Assembly: GCA_016840855.1 (NCBI GenBank)
Contig: JAEORO010000008.1
Span: 1-50,600, forward strand
DNA: 50,600 nt
Origin: Candidatus Thorarchaeota archaeon
Lineage (GTDB): Archaea > Asgardarchaeota > Thorarchaeia > Thorarchaeales > Thorarchaeaceae
Direction of reading: 5' to 3'
Below the pieces are notes generated by a model. The model saw only the letters and a list, made by a program, of their open reading frames with translations. It did not search any database and had not been told where the DNA came from. The position numbers were made by a program, and so were the translations under genes. Below are positions 27,289 through 34,381 of this stretch, piece by piece; position 1 is the first letter of the stretch, and each line of letters opens with the position of its first letter.

Positions 27289-27972
27289 TTGTCTAGAATC
27301 AAGACTCCAGTAGTCATAATTAATTTCAAGACATATTCTCAAGCGACTGGTGAGAATGCAGTTGCACTTGCGAAAATGTGCGAGTCTGTTTCGCAAGAAT
27401 ATGATGTGCCAATCGTAGTTGCTCCTCAAATTACCGATCTTTTCAGAATCGCTCAGGCTGTTGATATTCCTGTGTTTTCTCAACATATGGATCCTGGAGA
27501 ACAAGGAAGATTCACTGGCCATGTTTTAGGAGAAGCCCTTGTTGAGGCTGGTTGTTCTGGAACACTTCTCAATCATTCTGAGAACAGGATGCAACTTGCA
27601 GATGTTGAGATGGCAGTGACAAAATCACAAAAGCTGAAACTATACACGGTTGTGTGCACTAATAATCCCGCGGTAAGCGTCGCAGCGGCTACCATGAAAC
27701 CAAACTCAGTAGCAGTGGAACCCCCGGAACTCATTGGTACAGGAATCTCGGTTTCTCAAGCCCAACCTGAGGTGATTAGCGGAACTGTTGAGCTGATTCG
27801 GCGTGTAAACAAGGATGTTGTCATACTTTGTGGAGCTGGTATCAGTAATGGGGATGATGTGTCTGCAGCTATTCAGCTAGGGTCCCAAGGAGTCCTTCTA
27901 GCTTCAGCTGTAGCAAAGTCCGACAAGCCTATTGAAGTCCTCAAGAGTCTCATAGGTCCCTTACGGAAATAG
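27289..27972 (+). CDS. tpiA: Triosephosphate isomerase (archaeal type)
   Basis: This 227-residue TIM interconverts glyceraldehyde 3-phosphate and dihydroxyacetone phosphate. The catalytic lysine is in VIINFKTY, the histidine in LLNHSENR, and the glutamate in VAVEPPELIGTG, followed by the phosphate-binding CGAGISNGDD and QGVLLASAVAK. The length suits archaeal TIMs, which are shorter than bacterial ones. The frame starts upstream (GTG 27253, ATG 27268), but the TTG at 27289 has a GGGGGT site 8 bases before it and gives the family N-terminus. A TTTAAAA box lies near 27242. Confidence 0.92.
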   Translation: MSRIKTPVVIINFKTYSQATGENAVALAKMCESVSQEYDVPIVVAPQITDLFRIAQAVDIPVFSQHMDPGEQGRFTGHVLGEALVEAGCSGTLLNHSENRMQLADVEMAVTKSQKLKLYTVVCTNNPAVSVAAATMKPNSVAVEPPELIGTGISVSQAQPEVISGTVELIRRVNKDVVILCGAGISNGDDVSAAIQLGSQGVLLASAVAKSDKPIEVLKSLIGPLRK

Positions 27973-28009
27973 AACATTCCGTATGGTTTTTCACCCATCA
28001 TAAAACGCT

Positions 28010-28921
28010 GTGAGTAGGCGAGTCAATTTGAAGGTGACCTTGGAATGTGCTCACTGCTTGCTCGAGAGAGCAGTCAACCAGGTGAAGCTAGCTACTAATG
28101 ACCAAAATCTTAGAATGAGAGTAATTGAGGCTATGACCCAATTCCTTAGTGAGAACTTCAATAGTGATGCAGTTCCGAGTCATATTGGTACTGACAGAGA
28201 CCTGCTTGTCCAGAAAATGACTGGTAATGATCCCTATAGAAACCTTAAGCATCAGTCTAATGAACTAGCACTGAACATTCTACCAGAACTCCAGAAGCTT
28301 GTAGATGAGCATGATGATCCGAAAAAACGATTTCGTACAGCCACTTTGATTACAGCAGCTGCTAATGCAATTGAGTTTGATGTATCCGGTCGTGAGTTCA
28401 GTCTTGATGAGCTACGTGGTATTCTTGACAATGTTGAAACAGACCTTGTGATTGATCAAGTTGATGAATTCAGAGCAATCCTTGATAATGTGGATGAAGT
28501 TCTCTATCTAATGGATAATGCTGGTGAACTCGTATTAGACATGATTTTAATCCGAGAGATTAAGCGCTATGGTGTAAAAGTTGTTGCTGTTGTAAAGGGC
28601 GGGCCAGTACTAAATGATGCGACAATGATTGACGCTGATGAAGTTGGACTATCTGAGTGTGCCGATGAAGTACAAGATACTGGCACAGCTGCAATCGGAG
28701 TGAATTTGGAGCGTGCATCTGAAGAGTTCAAGAAGTTGCTCTCATCTGCAAGCCTAATCATCGCAAAGGGCATGGGTAATTATGAATCACTGACAGAGGT
28801 TGAGCCATCATGTCCAACTATCCATATTATGCGGACAAAGTGTAACCCTGTTGCACAGCATGTGGGTGTACCCAGGAATAAGAATGTCGTCTTAATACGA
28901 ATGCCAAAAGTTAGCATCTAG
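28010..28921 (+). CDS. DUF89 family protein (ARMT1-like damage-control phosphatase)
   Basis: This is a 303-residue member of DUF89, metal-dependent phosphatases proposed to clear damaged phosphometabolites. The N-terminus has LECAHCLLERA, typical of the archaeal branch. Core motifs are YLMDNAGELVLD, with the metal-binding Asp, Asn and Glu, VKGGPVLNDATM, then KGMGNYESL and IMRTKCNPVAQ. The first codon is GTG at 28010; a TTG at 28028, giving MKVTLECAHC, matches relatives better and follows GGCGAG, so the real start may be six codons in. It lies just after tpiA on the same strand and converges with the NIF3-like gene. Confidence 0.85.
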   Translation: MSRRVNLKVTLECAHCLLERAVNQVKLATNDQNLRMRVIEAMTQFLSENFNSDAVPSHIGTDRDLLVQKMTGNDPYRNLKHQSNELALNILPELQKLVDEHDDPKKRFRTATLITAAANAIEFDVSGREFSLDELRGILDNVETDLVIDQVDEFRAILDNVDEVLYLMDNAGELVLDMILIREIKRYGVKVVAVVKGGPVLNDATMIDADEVGLSECADEVQDTGTAAIGVNLERASEEFKKLLSSASLIIAKGMGNYESLTEVEPSCPTIHIMRTKCNPVAQHVGVPRNKNVVLIRMPKVSI

Positions 28922-28926
28922 CTGGG

Positions 28927-29757
28927 TTACGCCATATCGTCTTTATATGGTCTTAAAGCTCGAGCCAAATCTCCGGACTCTGTGAACTCAACTTTCATCT
29001 CGGGAAAATCAAGACTGATAACGTCTCTTAGTCGCTTCATCCCTGGTTCTTCTGTAGCAAATGTACCAAGTTCTAAAGTATTGATTCCTTCTTCATTTGC
29101 AAGCAATCTAATTTCTGGAGAAAGTTCCCCTGTGACTAGTGTTTCTAAATCTTGATTCTTTGCATTGACTAGCTCTGGCATGTCCACATTACTTCCTGCA
29201 ATGACTAAGACATCCTTGACCTCATCATCTAGATCTCCCGAAAATAGCACAGTATCCAAACCCATTTTTCCAGCAATGTAATTCACAAAGCCTGACTGGT
29301 TCTTCACACCCGGTGGTTTACAGACTCTTCCTATAGCCACTAACTCACCATAGTCGCTTTCAGCCATAAACTCACTTGTCCTTTTGATTCCAAGAGATTC
29401 CACAAGCGCATCATTCAATCCATCTCTTTTACAGAGCCATCCACTTCCGATAACATACGAGGATATGTAATTCTTTGTTAGTAACCTGACTCTAACAAGG
29501 TCCAAGCCCGATATTCTATCTACTGCAAAAGGGAATAATGGCCGATATGTTATTAGAAGATTTGCCTTGTCTTGTGTGGCTTTTGTGACCACCCGTGCTG
29601 ACGGATAAGTAGCAATTAGGACCCTATTGATTGTCGTATTTGTCTGTTCTGTTTCAGTCTGAGGGCCTATCTCGACTCGGCTCTCTTGTCCCCAAAGTGT
29701 ATACTCTTTTGGCGATATTTCGTGCAGGCGTTTGACAAGTTCTAGAAGATTGGTCAT
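28927..29757 (-). CDS. NIF3-like protein with degenerate metal site
   Basis: This 276-residue protein is related to NIF3/YbgI, hexameric dinuclear-metal proteins of unclear function. The fit is best at GLNDALVESLGI and LVTGELSPEIRLLANEEGIN, followed by LELGTFATEEPGM. The expected metal ligands are largely missing: the HHPL motif reads TYRPL, the conserved aspartate before the GxNDAL stretch is not present, and the histidine of GHxxTE is threonine (GTFATE), leaving only the last glutamate. A GGTGAT site at good spacing fixes the ATG at 29757, although the frame is open 12 codons upstream. Confidence 0.75.
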   Translation of the reverse strand: MTNLLELVKRLHEISPKEYTLWGQESRVEIGPQTETEQTNTTINRVLIATYPSARVVTKATQDKANLLITYRPLFPFAVDRISGLDLVRVRLLTKNYISSYVIGSGWLCKRDGLNDALVESLGIKRTSEFMAESDYGELVAIGRVCKPPGVKNQSGFVNYIAGKMGLDTVLFSGDLDDEVKDVLVIAGSNVDMPELVNAKNQDLETLVTGELSPEIRLLANEEGINTLELGTFATEEPGMKRLRDVISLDFPEMKVEFTESGDLARALRPYKDDMA

Positions 29758-29845
29758 GATATCACCGCAATCCGCTGCGAACACGGACTGCAATAGTATC
29801 CCTAGTCTTATTCTTTTGCATGAGTTTTCAATGAGTCAGATAGGG

Positions 29846-30262
29846 CTATTCGGAGTCTTCCTCATCAAATTCCTCATCGTCAATATCCTCATCATATGAG
29901 TACAAATCTTCGAGGTCTTCACTGATCTCTTCCAGTTCGGGCTCCTCCTCGATTACTTCGAGTTCAGATTCCTCTACAGGTTCTAAATCTTCTTCAAAAA
30001 CCTCTAATTCAGGCTCTTCTTCAATGATTTCGAGCTCCGGTTCTTTCGTCTTTGGTTTCTTAGCAGGCTTAACTTTAGTTTTCTTCTTTTTCTCAGTTGT
30101 AGCCACCTTTACTGTAGCGACGGCTTGTTTTCGCTTTAGTTTCCAAAGACTTGTCTTAGCGTCACGAATTTTCCGCATCCGTCTAAAATCAATCTGCTCA
30201 GGATTCTGGGTCTTTCTGAGACGAGTCAATTCACGTTTGATGGCTTTTTCTTTATTTACCAT
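29846..30262 (-). CDS. Bipolar low-complexity protein (basic N-half, acidic C-half)
   Basis: This 138-residue protein has a basic, probably helical N-terminal half (KRELTRLRKTQNPEQIDFRR, then a Lys-rich patch KKKKTKVKPAKKPKTK) and a strongly acidic C-terminal half made of imperfect repeats of the type EPELEIIEE, EPELEVFEED and ESELEVIEE. No family is recognised. A charge-bipolar protein like this might bind nucleic acid or ribosomes through the basic part. GGTGAT lies 5 bases before the ATG, and a TTATAAAA box is visible at about 30301-30308. It is divergent from the RHH regulator. Confidence 0.7.
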   Translation of the reverse strand: MVNKEKAIKRELTRLRKTQNPEQIDFRRMRKIRDAKTSLWKLKRKQAVATVKVATTEKKKKTKVKPAKKPKTKEPELEIIEEEPELEVFEEDLEPVEESELEVIEEEPELEEISEDLEDLYSYDEDIDDEEFDEEDSE

Positions 30263-30396
30263 GTCGTATCACCGTCGCGTTCACAGCGTCACTTTGTGAT
30301 TGTTTTATAACTGTGTCGGGCGCAACTAAGACAAGCCTTTTCTCCTTCATTGTTGGTGCAAATGATGTGTAATCGAAACCTGTGGGTGGTCTCGCG

Positions 30397-30918
30397 ATGA
30401 GCAAGAAGAAGCAGCGTGAGTTTGTTAGTATCCGTTTTCGAATTGAGAAGGAGCTATTGGATCGAATTGATCAGCTTGCAGGGGAGAGAGGTCGTCAGAG
30501 GTTCATTCATGACGCGATAGTATGGAGATTGGATGAAGAGCTACCACCAATTGTTTACGATTTAGTACGCGATGTAGATGAATTAAAGAACAGAGTGAAG
30601 CATCTTGAAACCTCACGTTCCACCAGTTTCCAGTTAAGCGAATTGAATGACAGAGCTCGCAATGAACTGTGTACAGATGAGCTGGACCGTAAACTTCTAG
30701 CATATTTCATCAGGAATGAAGGCGCAACTACACCTGAATTGGCTGAAGACCTCCTCGGTGATAGTGAAAAACGACGGACAATTCTTGACAGAATCGATAG
30801 GTTGAACAATCGTGCACAATCCCTTTTTGGCGCCCCAATTTTGGAATATAAGAAAGGGTTTGTTAAGAACAAGCGAGGTGCATGGTGGATTAAGAGTCTA
30901 GAACATATCATAGTCTAA
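30397..30918 (+). CDS. Ribbon-helix-helix regulator with C-terminal winged-helix-like domain
   Basis: This is a 173-residue protein. Residues from about 8 to 50 look like a ribbon-helix-helix (REFVSIRFRIEKELLDRIDQ, then RFIHDAIVWRLDEEL). A short coiled segment follows (VDELKNRVKHLE), and the rest resembles a winged helix (LDRKLLAYFIRNEGATTPEL, then RRTILDRIDRLNNR). A DNA-binding regulator is likely; its target is unknown. The frame opens at GTG 30382, but the ATG at 30397 follows a GGTGGT site. A tRNA-Arg gene lies 40 bases downstream on the same strand. Confidence 0.7.
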   Translation: MSKKKQREFVSIRFRIEKELLDRIDQLAGERGRQRFIHDAIVWRLDEELPPIVYDLVRDVDELKNRVKHLETSRSTSFQLSELNDRARNELCTDELDRKLLAYFIRNEGATTPELAEDLLGDSEKRRTILDRIDRLNNRAQSLFGAPILEYKKGFVKNKRGAWWIKSLEHIIV

Positions 30919-30929
30919 TTAAGCAAATC

Positions 30930-30935
30930 TTTAAA
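30930..30935 (+). promoter_or_regulatory. TATA-like box for tRNA-Arg(CCG)
   Basis: TTTAAA lies 24-29 bases before the first base of the tRNA at 30959, the spacing expected for an archaeal TATA box. Confidence 0.5.
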
Positions 30936-30958
30936 GAACTCAACAATGACAAGCTTTT

Positions 30959-31036
30959 GGGGCCGTAGTCTAGCCTGGATAAGGCACCAGCCTCCGGAGT
31001 TGGGTATCCCCGGTTCAAATCCGGGCGGTCCCGCCA
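30959..31036 (+). tRNA. tRNA-Arg, anticodon CCG
   Basis: The acceptor stem GGGGCCG pairs with CGGTCCC, the anticodon stem is CCAGC/GTTGG with loop CTCCGGA (anticodon CCG, reading CGG), and the T arm is CCCGG-TTCAAAT-CCGGG. The discriminator is G, and the CCA end is encoded (31034-31036). No intron is present. The gene differs from the second tRNA-Arg (31398-31475) at only two positions. Confidence 0.95.
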
Positions 31037-31115
31037 CCAAAAATGACTTCGTTTTATACTCTCGGAGTTTAAAAGACATCAATTTACAGAATATTGTGAA
31101 AGTGAGGTTTAACAC

Positions 31116-31322
31116 ATGAGTTTCTCACAAGAAAGGGGATCGACAACAGAGCGTGTTGTCAGTAGATTCGCGAGATACCTCAATGGACCAATGGGGAAAT
31201 CTGTCCTTGAGAATTTAGAAGAGGGCGAACATTTCATTCTGCAGACATCAGAGCACACTTTCCGCGTCACAAAAAAGAAAGGTCGTGCCATTGTAGAGCT
31301 TCTAGAGATACAGCTTGCATGA
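31116..31322 (+). CDS. Small protein of unknown function between two tRNA genes
   Basis: This 68-residue protein is of unrecognised family. The N-terminal half is helical and polar (TTERVVSRFARYLNG); the C-terminal half looks like beta strands (EHFILQTSEHTFRVTKKKGR) ending in VELLEIQLA. The start is well supported: GTGAGGT lies at 31101-31107 and a TTTAAAA box at 31068-31074, so it has its own promoter. Its place between two nearly identical tRNA-Arg genes is of interest for their duplication history. Confidence 0.65.
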   Translation: MSFSQERGSTTERVVSRFARYLNGPMGKSVLENLEEGEHFILQTSEHTFRVTKKKGRAIVELLEIQLA

Positions 31323-31367
31323 TGATTTACAAACAAATCAACGGGTCTATTTTTCATAACGAAGACT

Positions 31368-31374
31368 CTATAAG
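31368..31374 (+). promoter_or_regulatory. TATA-like box for tRNA-Arg(GCG)
   Basis: CTATAAG lies 24-30 bases before the tRNA start at 31398, consistent with an archaeal TATA box. Confidence 0.45.
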
Positions 31375-31397
31375 TTGAATAAGGTCCCTCGTTGAAC

Positions 31398-31475
31398 GGG
31401 GCCGTAGTCTAGCCTGGATAAGGCACCAGCCTGCGGAGTTGGTTATCCCCGGTTCAAATCCGGGCGGTCCCGCCA
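31398..31475 (+). tRNA. tRNA-Arg, anticodon GCG
   Basis: This shares its whole acceptor, D, T and anticodon stem sequence with the upstream tRNA-Arg. The anticodon loop is CTGCGGA, giving anticodon GCG (reads CGC and CGU). It differs by the first anticodon base and one variable-loop base (T for G). CCA is encoded at 31473-31475, and there is no intron. Confidence 0.95.
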
Positions 31476-31585
31476 CTCTTTCTTCATTTTTACCATACGA
31501 TTCACACGACACGAAGCTTAAATGTGGTACAAAAATCGACAACAAGTGGAGAAATAATCTCCCAAATCTCTGAGAGACCAGAAAC

Positions 31586-32713
31586 ATGCAATTCACAACC
31601 CAAAGACTAGACAAAGTGCATCGTGCCATGCGTAGGGAGGAGATTGCTGCATTAATTGCTACACGCAGACAGGACATCCAATACCTAACTGGTTTTCAAC
31701 ATCGGGGTATGGATGTACCAATTGGTTGTTTAATTACCGATAGCCACCAACCCCAGCTAATTCTACCTGAAACACATGAACTAGTTACTTCTCGAGAGTC
31801 GATGATCTCTAAGGTACGTGCATTCAATGAACCAACATTAGATGGCTGGTCCCGAGGTCGTAGCACCGCTTTCTGGGAACGAGTTACGAGTATTTTGAAG
31901 GAATTAGGTTTTGCAGGCAGTATGATTGGATTGCAGCATGACTGGCTGTCAGTACAAGAGTTTGAAAGATTAAAACAATCACTTCCCGAGGCTGGGTTCA
32001 AAGATTTCTCTCCGAGTCTATGGAAGCTCCGACAAATCAAGGATGCTGCTGAAATTGATGCAATACGCAGAGCTGTAAACATCGGAGAGATTGGGATTAG
32101 AACTGCTCTAGAGATTGTCACTGCTGGGAAGTCAGAAGAGGAAGCTTCTCTTGAGATTGAAGCCGCAATGCGGGTGGCTGGTGCAGAAAAACGAGGAATT
32201 CGTGCTGCAGTTTTATCAGGGACTCAAGCTCATCTTCCATTTGCGGAGCCTGGTGCATCGAGAATTAGCAGTGATCAATTTGTATCCCTAGATCTTACTG
32301 TGAGTCACTCTGGATATTTTGGCAAAGTGGCTAGGACCATTCATCTTGGGAAACCATCAAATAAACAACGGAAACTCTTCGAGTATGTAGTCAATGCTGC
32401 ACGTTTGCTGGAGAAAAGACTCAAACCGGATGCTCAGATAAAGGATGTAGCTGAGAAGACCCTGAAGAAACTAGGTAGAAGTTATCCTTCTGACACCATC
32501 GTACAGCCACTAGGCAACTCAATAGGCCTTGATCTGTACGAGCCCCCATATATTGTACCTGAACTCCAGCAATCTCTTCGCTCTGGAATGGTACTCTCAA
32601 TTCAGCCAACTGGATTTGCAGCCGGTGTTGGCACTGTCAAAATTGCTGATGTTGTCTTGATAACTGAGGATGGTTGCGAGAACTTCACATCTCTTGCTCG
32701 AGAAACCATATAA
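31586..32713 (+). CDS. M24-fold (aminopeptidase P/prolidase-like) protein, metal site lost
   Basis: This 375-residue protein has a creatinase N-terminal domain (to about residue 135, with DIQYLTGFQH) and a pita-bread M24 domain. Of the five dinuclear metal ligands of active M24 peptidases, only the first aspartate is clear (VSLDLT). The second position reads GKVART instead of SDxTRT, the histidine of GHGIG is asparagine (GNSIG), and the two glutamates are glutamine (SIQP) and alanine (KIADV). It may act without metal, as creatinase does, or be a binding protein. The fold assignment is firm; peptidase activity is doubtful. A GAGAGA stretch lies before the ATG. Confidence 0.8.
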   Translation: MQFTTQRLDKVHRAMRREEIAALIATRRQDIQYLTGFQHRGMDVPIGCLITDSHQPQLILPETHELVTSRESMISKVRAFNEPTLDGWSRGRSTAFWERVTSILKELGFAGSMIGLQHDWLSVQEFERLKQSLPEAGFKDFSPSLWKLRQIKDAAEIDAIRRAVNIGEIGIRTALEIVTAGKSEEEASLEIEAAMRVAGAEKRGIRAAVLSGTQAHLPFAEPGASRISSDQFVSLDLTVSHSGYFGKVARTIHLGKPSNKQRKLFEYVVNAARLLEKRLKPDAQIKDVAEKTLKKLGRSYPSDTIVQPLGNSIGLDLYEPPYIVPELQQSLRSGMVLSIQPTGFAAGVGTVKIADVVLITEDGCENFTSLARETI

Positions 32714-33238
32714 TCAATCGGGCTGTTGCCATCTCCTTAGCTTCATGAAAACTTGAGTAATTGTTTCAGCTCGAATCGTATGATTCTCTACCTCTTCCCT
32801 TGATATCTCTCTTATCTGAGCTGCAGGAGCTCCCGAGTTTAGTGTTCTCGGTGGAATAACAATGTTGGGCGGAACAATACTGCCCGGTGCCAGAGACACA
32901 CCTTCGCCTAGGGTGGCACCATCAAATACAACACTTCCGTCGCCAATACTCACATTATCTCCAACATAGACTCCATGAATTGCTGCAGCTGTAGAAATAA
33001 TGACATTATTCCCAATTATTGCTGGGTTCTCTGGGTTGTGCGCATGAATGACAACACTATCTTGAATGCATGTGTTCTCACCAATGCGGACTGAAGCTTG
33101 GTCTCCCCTAATGACCGCGCCTGGCCAAATGTTTGCTCCAGCACTTATCTCAACATCTCCCATGACAGTTGCTTGAGAACTGACATAGGCTTGCGCATCA
33201 ATCTTTGGTCGTTTATCACCAAATGGTAATACTGGCAA
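32714..33238 (-). CDS. Gamma-carbonic anhydrase-like left-handed beta-helix protein
   Basis: This 174-residue hexapeptide-repeat protein has repeated turns such as AQAYVSSQATVMGDVEISAG, ANIWPGAVIRGD and GDNVSIGDGSVVFDGA. Of the three zinc histidines in gamma carbonic anhydrases, the first (SVVIHAH) and third (AAIHG) are present, but the second, normally in IGH, is replaced (IST). CO2 hydration is therefore uncertain. The start is a TTG at 33238 after GAGGTG six bases upstream. The gene ends exactly where the M24-fold gene ends on the other strand. Confidence 0.83.
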   Translation of the reverse strand: MPVLPFGDKRPKIDAQAYVSSQATVMGDVEISAGANIWPGAVIRGDQASVRIGENTCIQDSVVIHAHNPENPAIIGNNVIISTAAAIHGVYVGDNVSIGDGSVVFDGATLGEGVSLAPGSIVPPNIVIPPRTLNSGAPAAQIREISREEVENHTIRAETITQVFMKLRRWQQPD

Positions 33239-33313
33239 ATATCACACCTCGATTCTATCTAGAATAAGACCTGTCGTCCAGTCATATAAAATATCATGCG
33301 ATTTGTTGGTGAA

Positions 33314-33688
33314 TCAGTTATTGCTAAGAAAATATTTGATTACATCCTCATAGTGTTCAGCTGGTCGTAGTCCGGTAAGACGGTTTAACTTCTTTTTCTC
33401 ACCTGTTCTCTGATCAGTTGTTTCATACTCAGCTGGCTTGCCATCAAAGAAAAGAAGGACACAAGGTATTGCATGAATTTTATTTTCTACTGCAAACTGG
33501 TAGTACTCCTGTGTGTTCACCTTCAGGAATCTGACATCAGGATTATCAGCATATTTCATATCAAGTTCTTCAAGAATTGGTGCCAACGCATGACAAGGCT
33601 GACACCAAGGAGCCCATGCATCAACGAAAAGGAGTCTGGTCTTATTCATCACTTTCTCTAGCATATCTGGTGAAACATCATCGACCAT
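33314..33688 (-). CDS. Thioredoxin, active site WCQPC
   Basis: This 124-residue thioredoxin-fold protein shows LLFVDAWAPWCQPCHALAPI with a CQPC active site, followed by VRFLKVNTQE and IHAIPCVLLFFDGKP with the cis-proline. It should reduce protein disulfides in the cytoplasm, or pair with a dedicated reductase. The frame opens at a GTG (33739), 17 codons upstream. A TTTTAATTTC box near 33752 would place the transcript start after that codon, so the ATG at 33688 is preferred. A second thioredoxin gene lies upstream on the same strand. Confidence 0.85.
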   Translation of the reverse strand: MVDDVSPDMLEKVMNKTRLLFVDAWAPWCQPCHALAPILEELDMKYADNPDVRFLKVNTQEYYQFAVENKIHAIPCVLLFFDGKPAEYETTDQRTGEKKKLNRLTGLRPAEHYEDVIKYFLSNN

Positions 33689-33842
33689 GGTTTTTTGATT
33701 ACTTGGCAGCCTATGAATCTTATTTGACACGCAATTCACATTTTTTGAACGAAATTAAAAGATGCAGAAGATCTCTCTAGTTACTCTTTAAAGACAAATC
33801 CTACATCTTTTACAAATGGTGTAATATAGAGAAGAAAAGGCA

Positions 33843-33860
33843 AAGGGGAATATTCCCCTT
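33843..33860. terminator. Palindrome just after the thioredoxin stop, likely terminator
   Basis: AAGGGGAAT is followed directly by its inverse ATTCCCCTT, an 18-base perfect palindrome located 6 bases beyond the thioredoxin stop at 33867. On the minus-strand transcript it is followed by a U-rich run (TTTGCCTTTTCTTCT). A terminator or an RNA-end stem-loop is the simplest reading; a protein operator is the alternative. Confidence 0.5.
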
Positions 33861-33866
33861 ATTGGT

Positions 33867-34229
33867 TTATGCGGCTTCTTGAGCTAGAAGGTTATCCGCG
33901 ATTTGTTCATAGACTTCTGGTGGCATCACACCAACGAGTTTGTCCATTTTCCTTCCGGACCCATCGTCGAAAACGACCCTTTTACCCTCTGAATATACCA
34001 AAACACTAGGAACCCCTGTAATTTGGTTCTCCATAGAGAATTCACGATTTTGATCAACATCAATCTTTACGACCTTGAGCCCTCGCTCCTTAAACTTCTC
34101 CTGTACTTCTTCGAGAATTGGACTAAGTGTACGACAAGGTCCGCACCAGGTCGCCCAAGCATCAACAAACACTACCTTATGACCTTCGATAATCCTTGGC
34201 AAATCATCGGAATTTATGTTTTCAACCAT
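33867..34229 (-). CDS. Thioredoxin, active site WCGPC
   Basis: This is a 120-residue canonical thioredoxin: VVFVDAWATWCGPCRTLSPI at about residues 20-40, KIDVDQNREFSMENQITGVP with the cis-proline, and SVLVYSEGKRVV. It is the general disulfide reductant type. The frame begins 18 codons upstream, but GGGAG near 34243 and a TTATAA box near 34287 favour the ATG at 34229. Its neighbour downstream is a second thioredoxin with a CQPC site; the two differ in sequence throughout, so this is not a very recent duplication. Confidence 0.9.
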   Translation of the reverse strand: MVENINSDDLPRIIEGHKVVFVDAWATWCGPCRTLSPILEEVQEKFKERGLKVVKIDVDQNREFSMENQITGVPSVLVYSEGKRVVFDDGSGRKMDKLVGVMPPEVYEQIADNLLAQEAA

Positions 34230-34381
34230 TATGTCTACGCTCCCGTCTCCGGCACGAGTCGGTTGTGCATGTTCGACGCACAATCGGTTATAAGGATTGT
34301 GTTATCACCTAGTAGTTCATTAATTCCTGTCAGTGCCAAAGTTTGATAAGTGCCAGTCATTGGAACTGATTTCTAGAAACC

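Noticed and set aside
30915-31115. Minus-strand open frame containing GPPGFEPGIPNS
   Set aside because: It is the antisense translation of the tRNA-Arg at 30959-31036; PGFEPG peptides are a well-known artefact of reading tRNA genes backwards.
30959-31475. tRNA pair as a possible integration site
   Set aside because: No integrase, no direct repeat beyond the tRNA bodies themselves and no foreign-looking genes lie between or beside them.
31354-31677. Minus-strand open frame containing GPPGFEPGITNS
   Set aside because: It is antisense of the second tRNA-Arg and of the start of the M24-fold gene, the same artefact as above.
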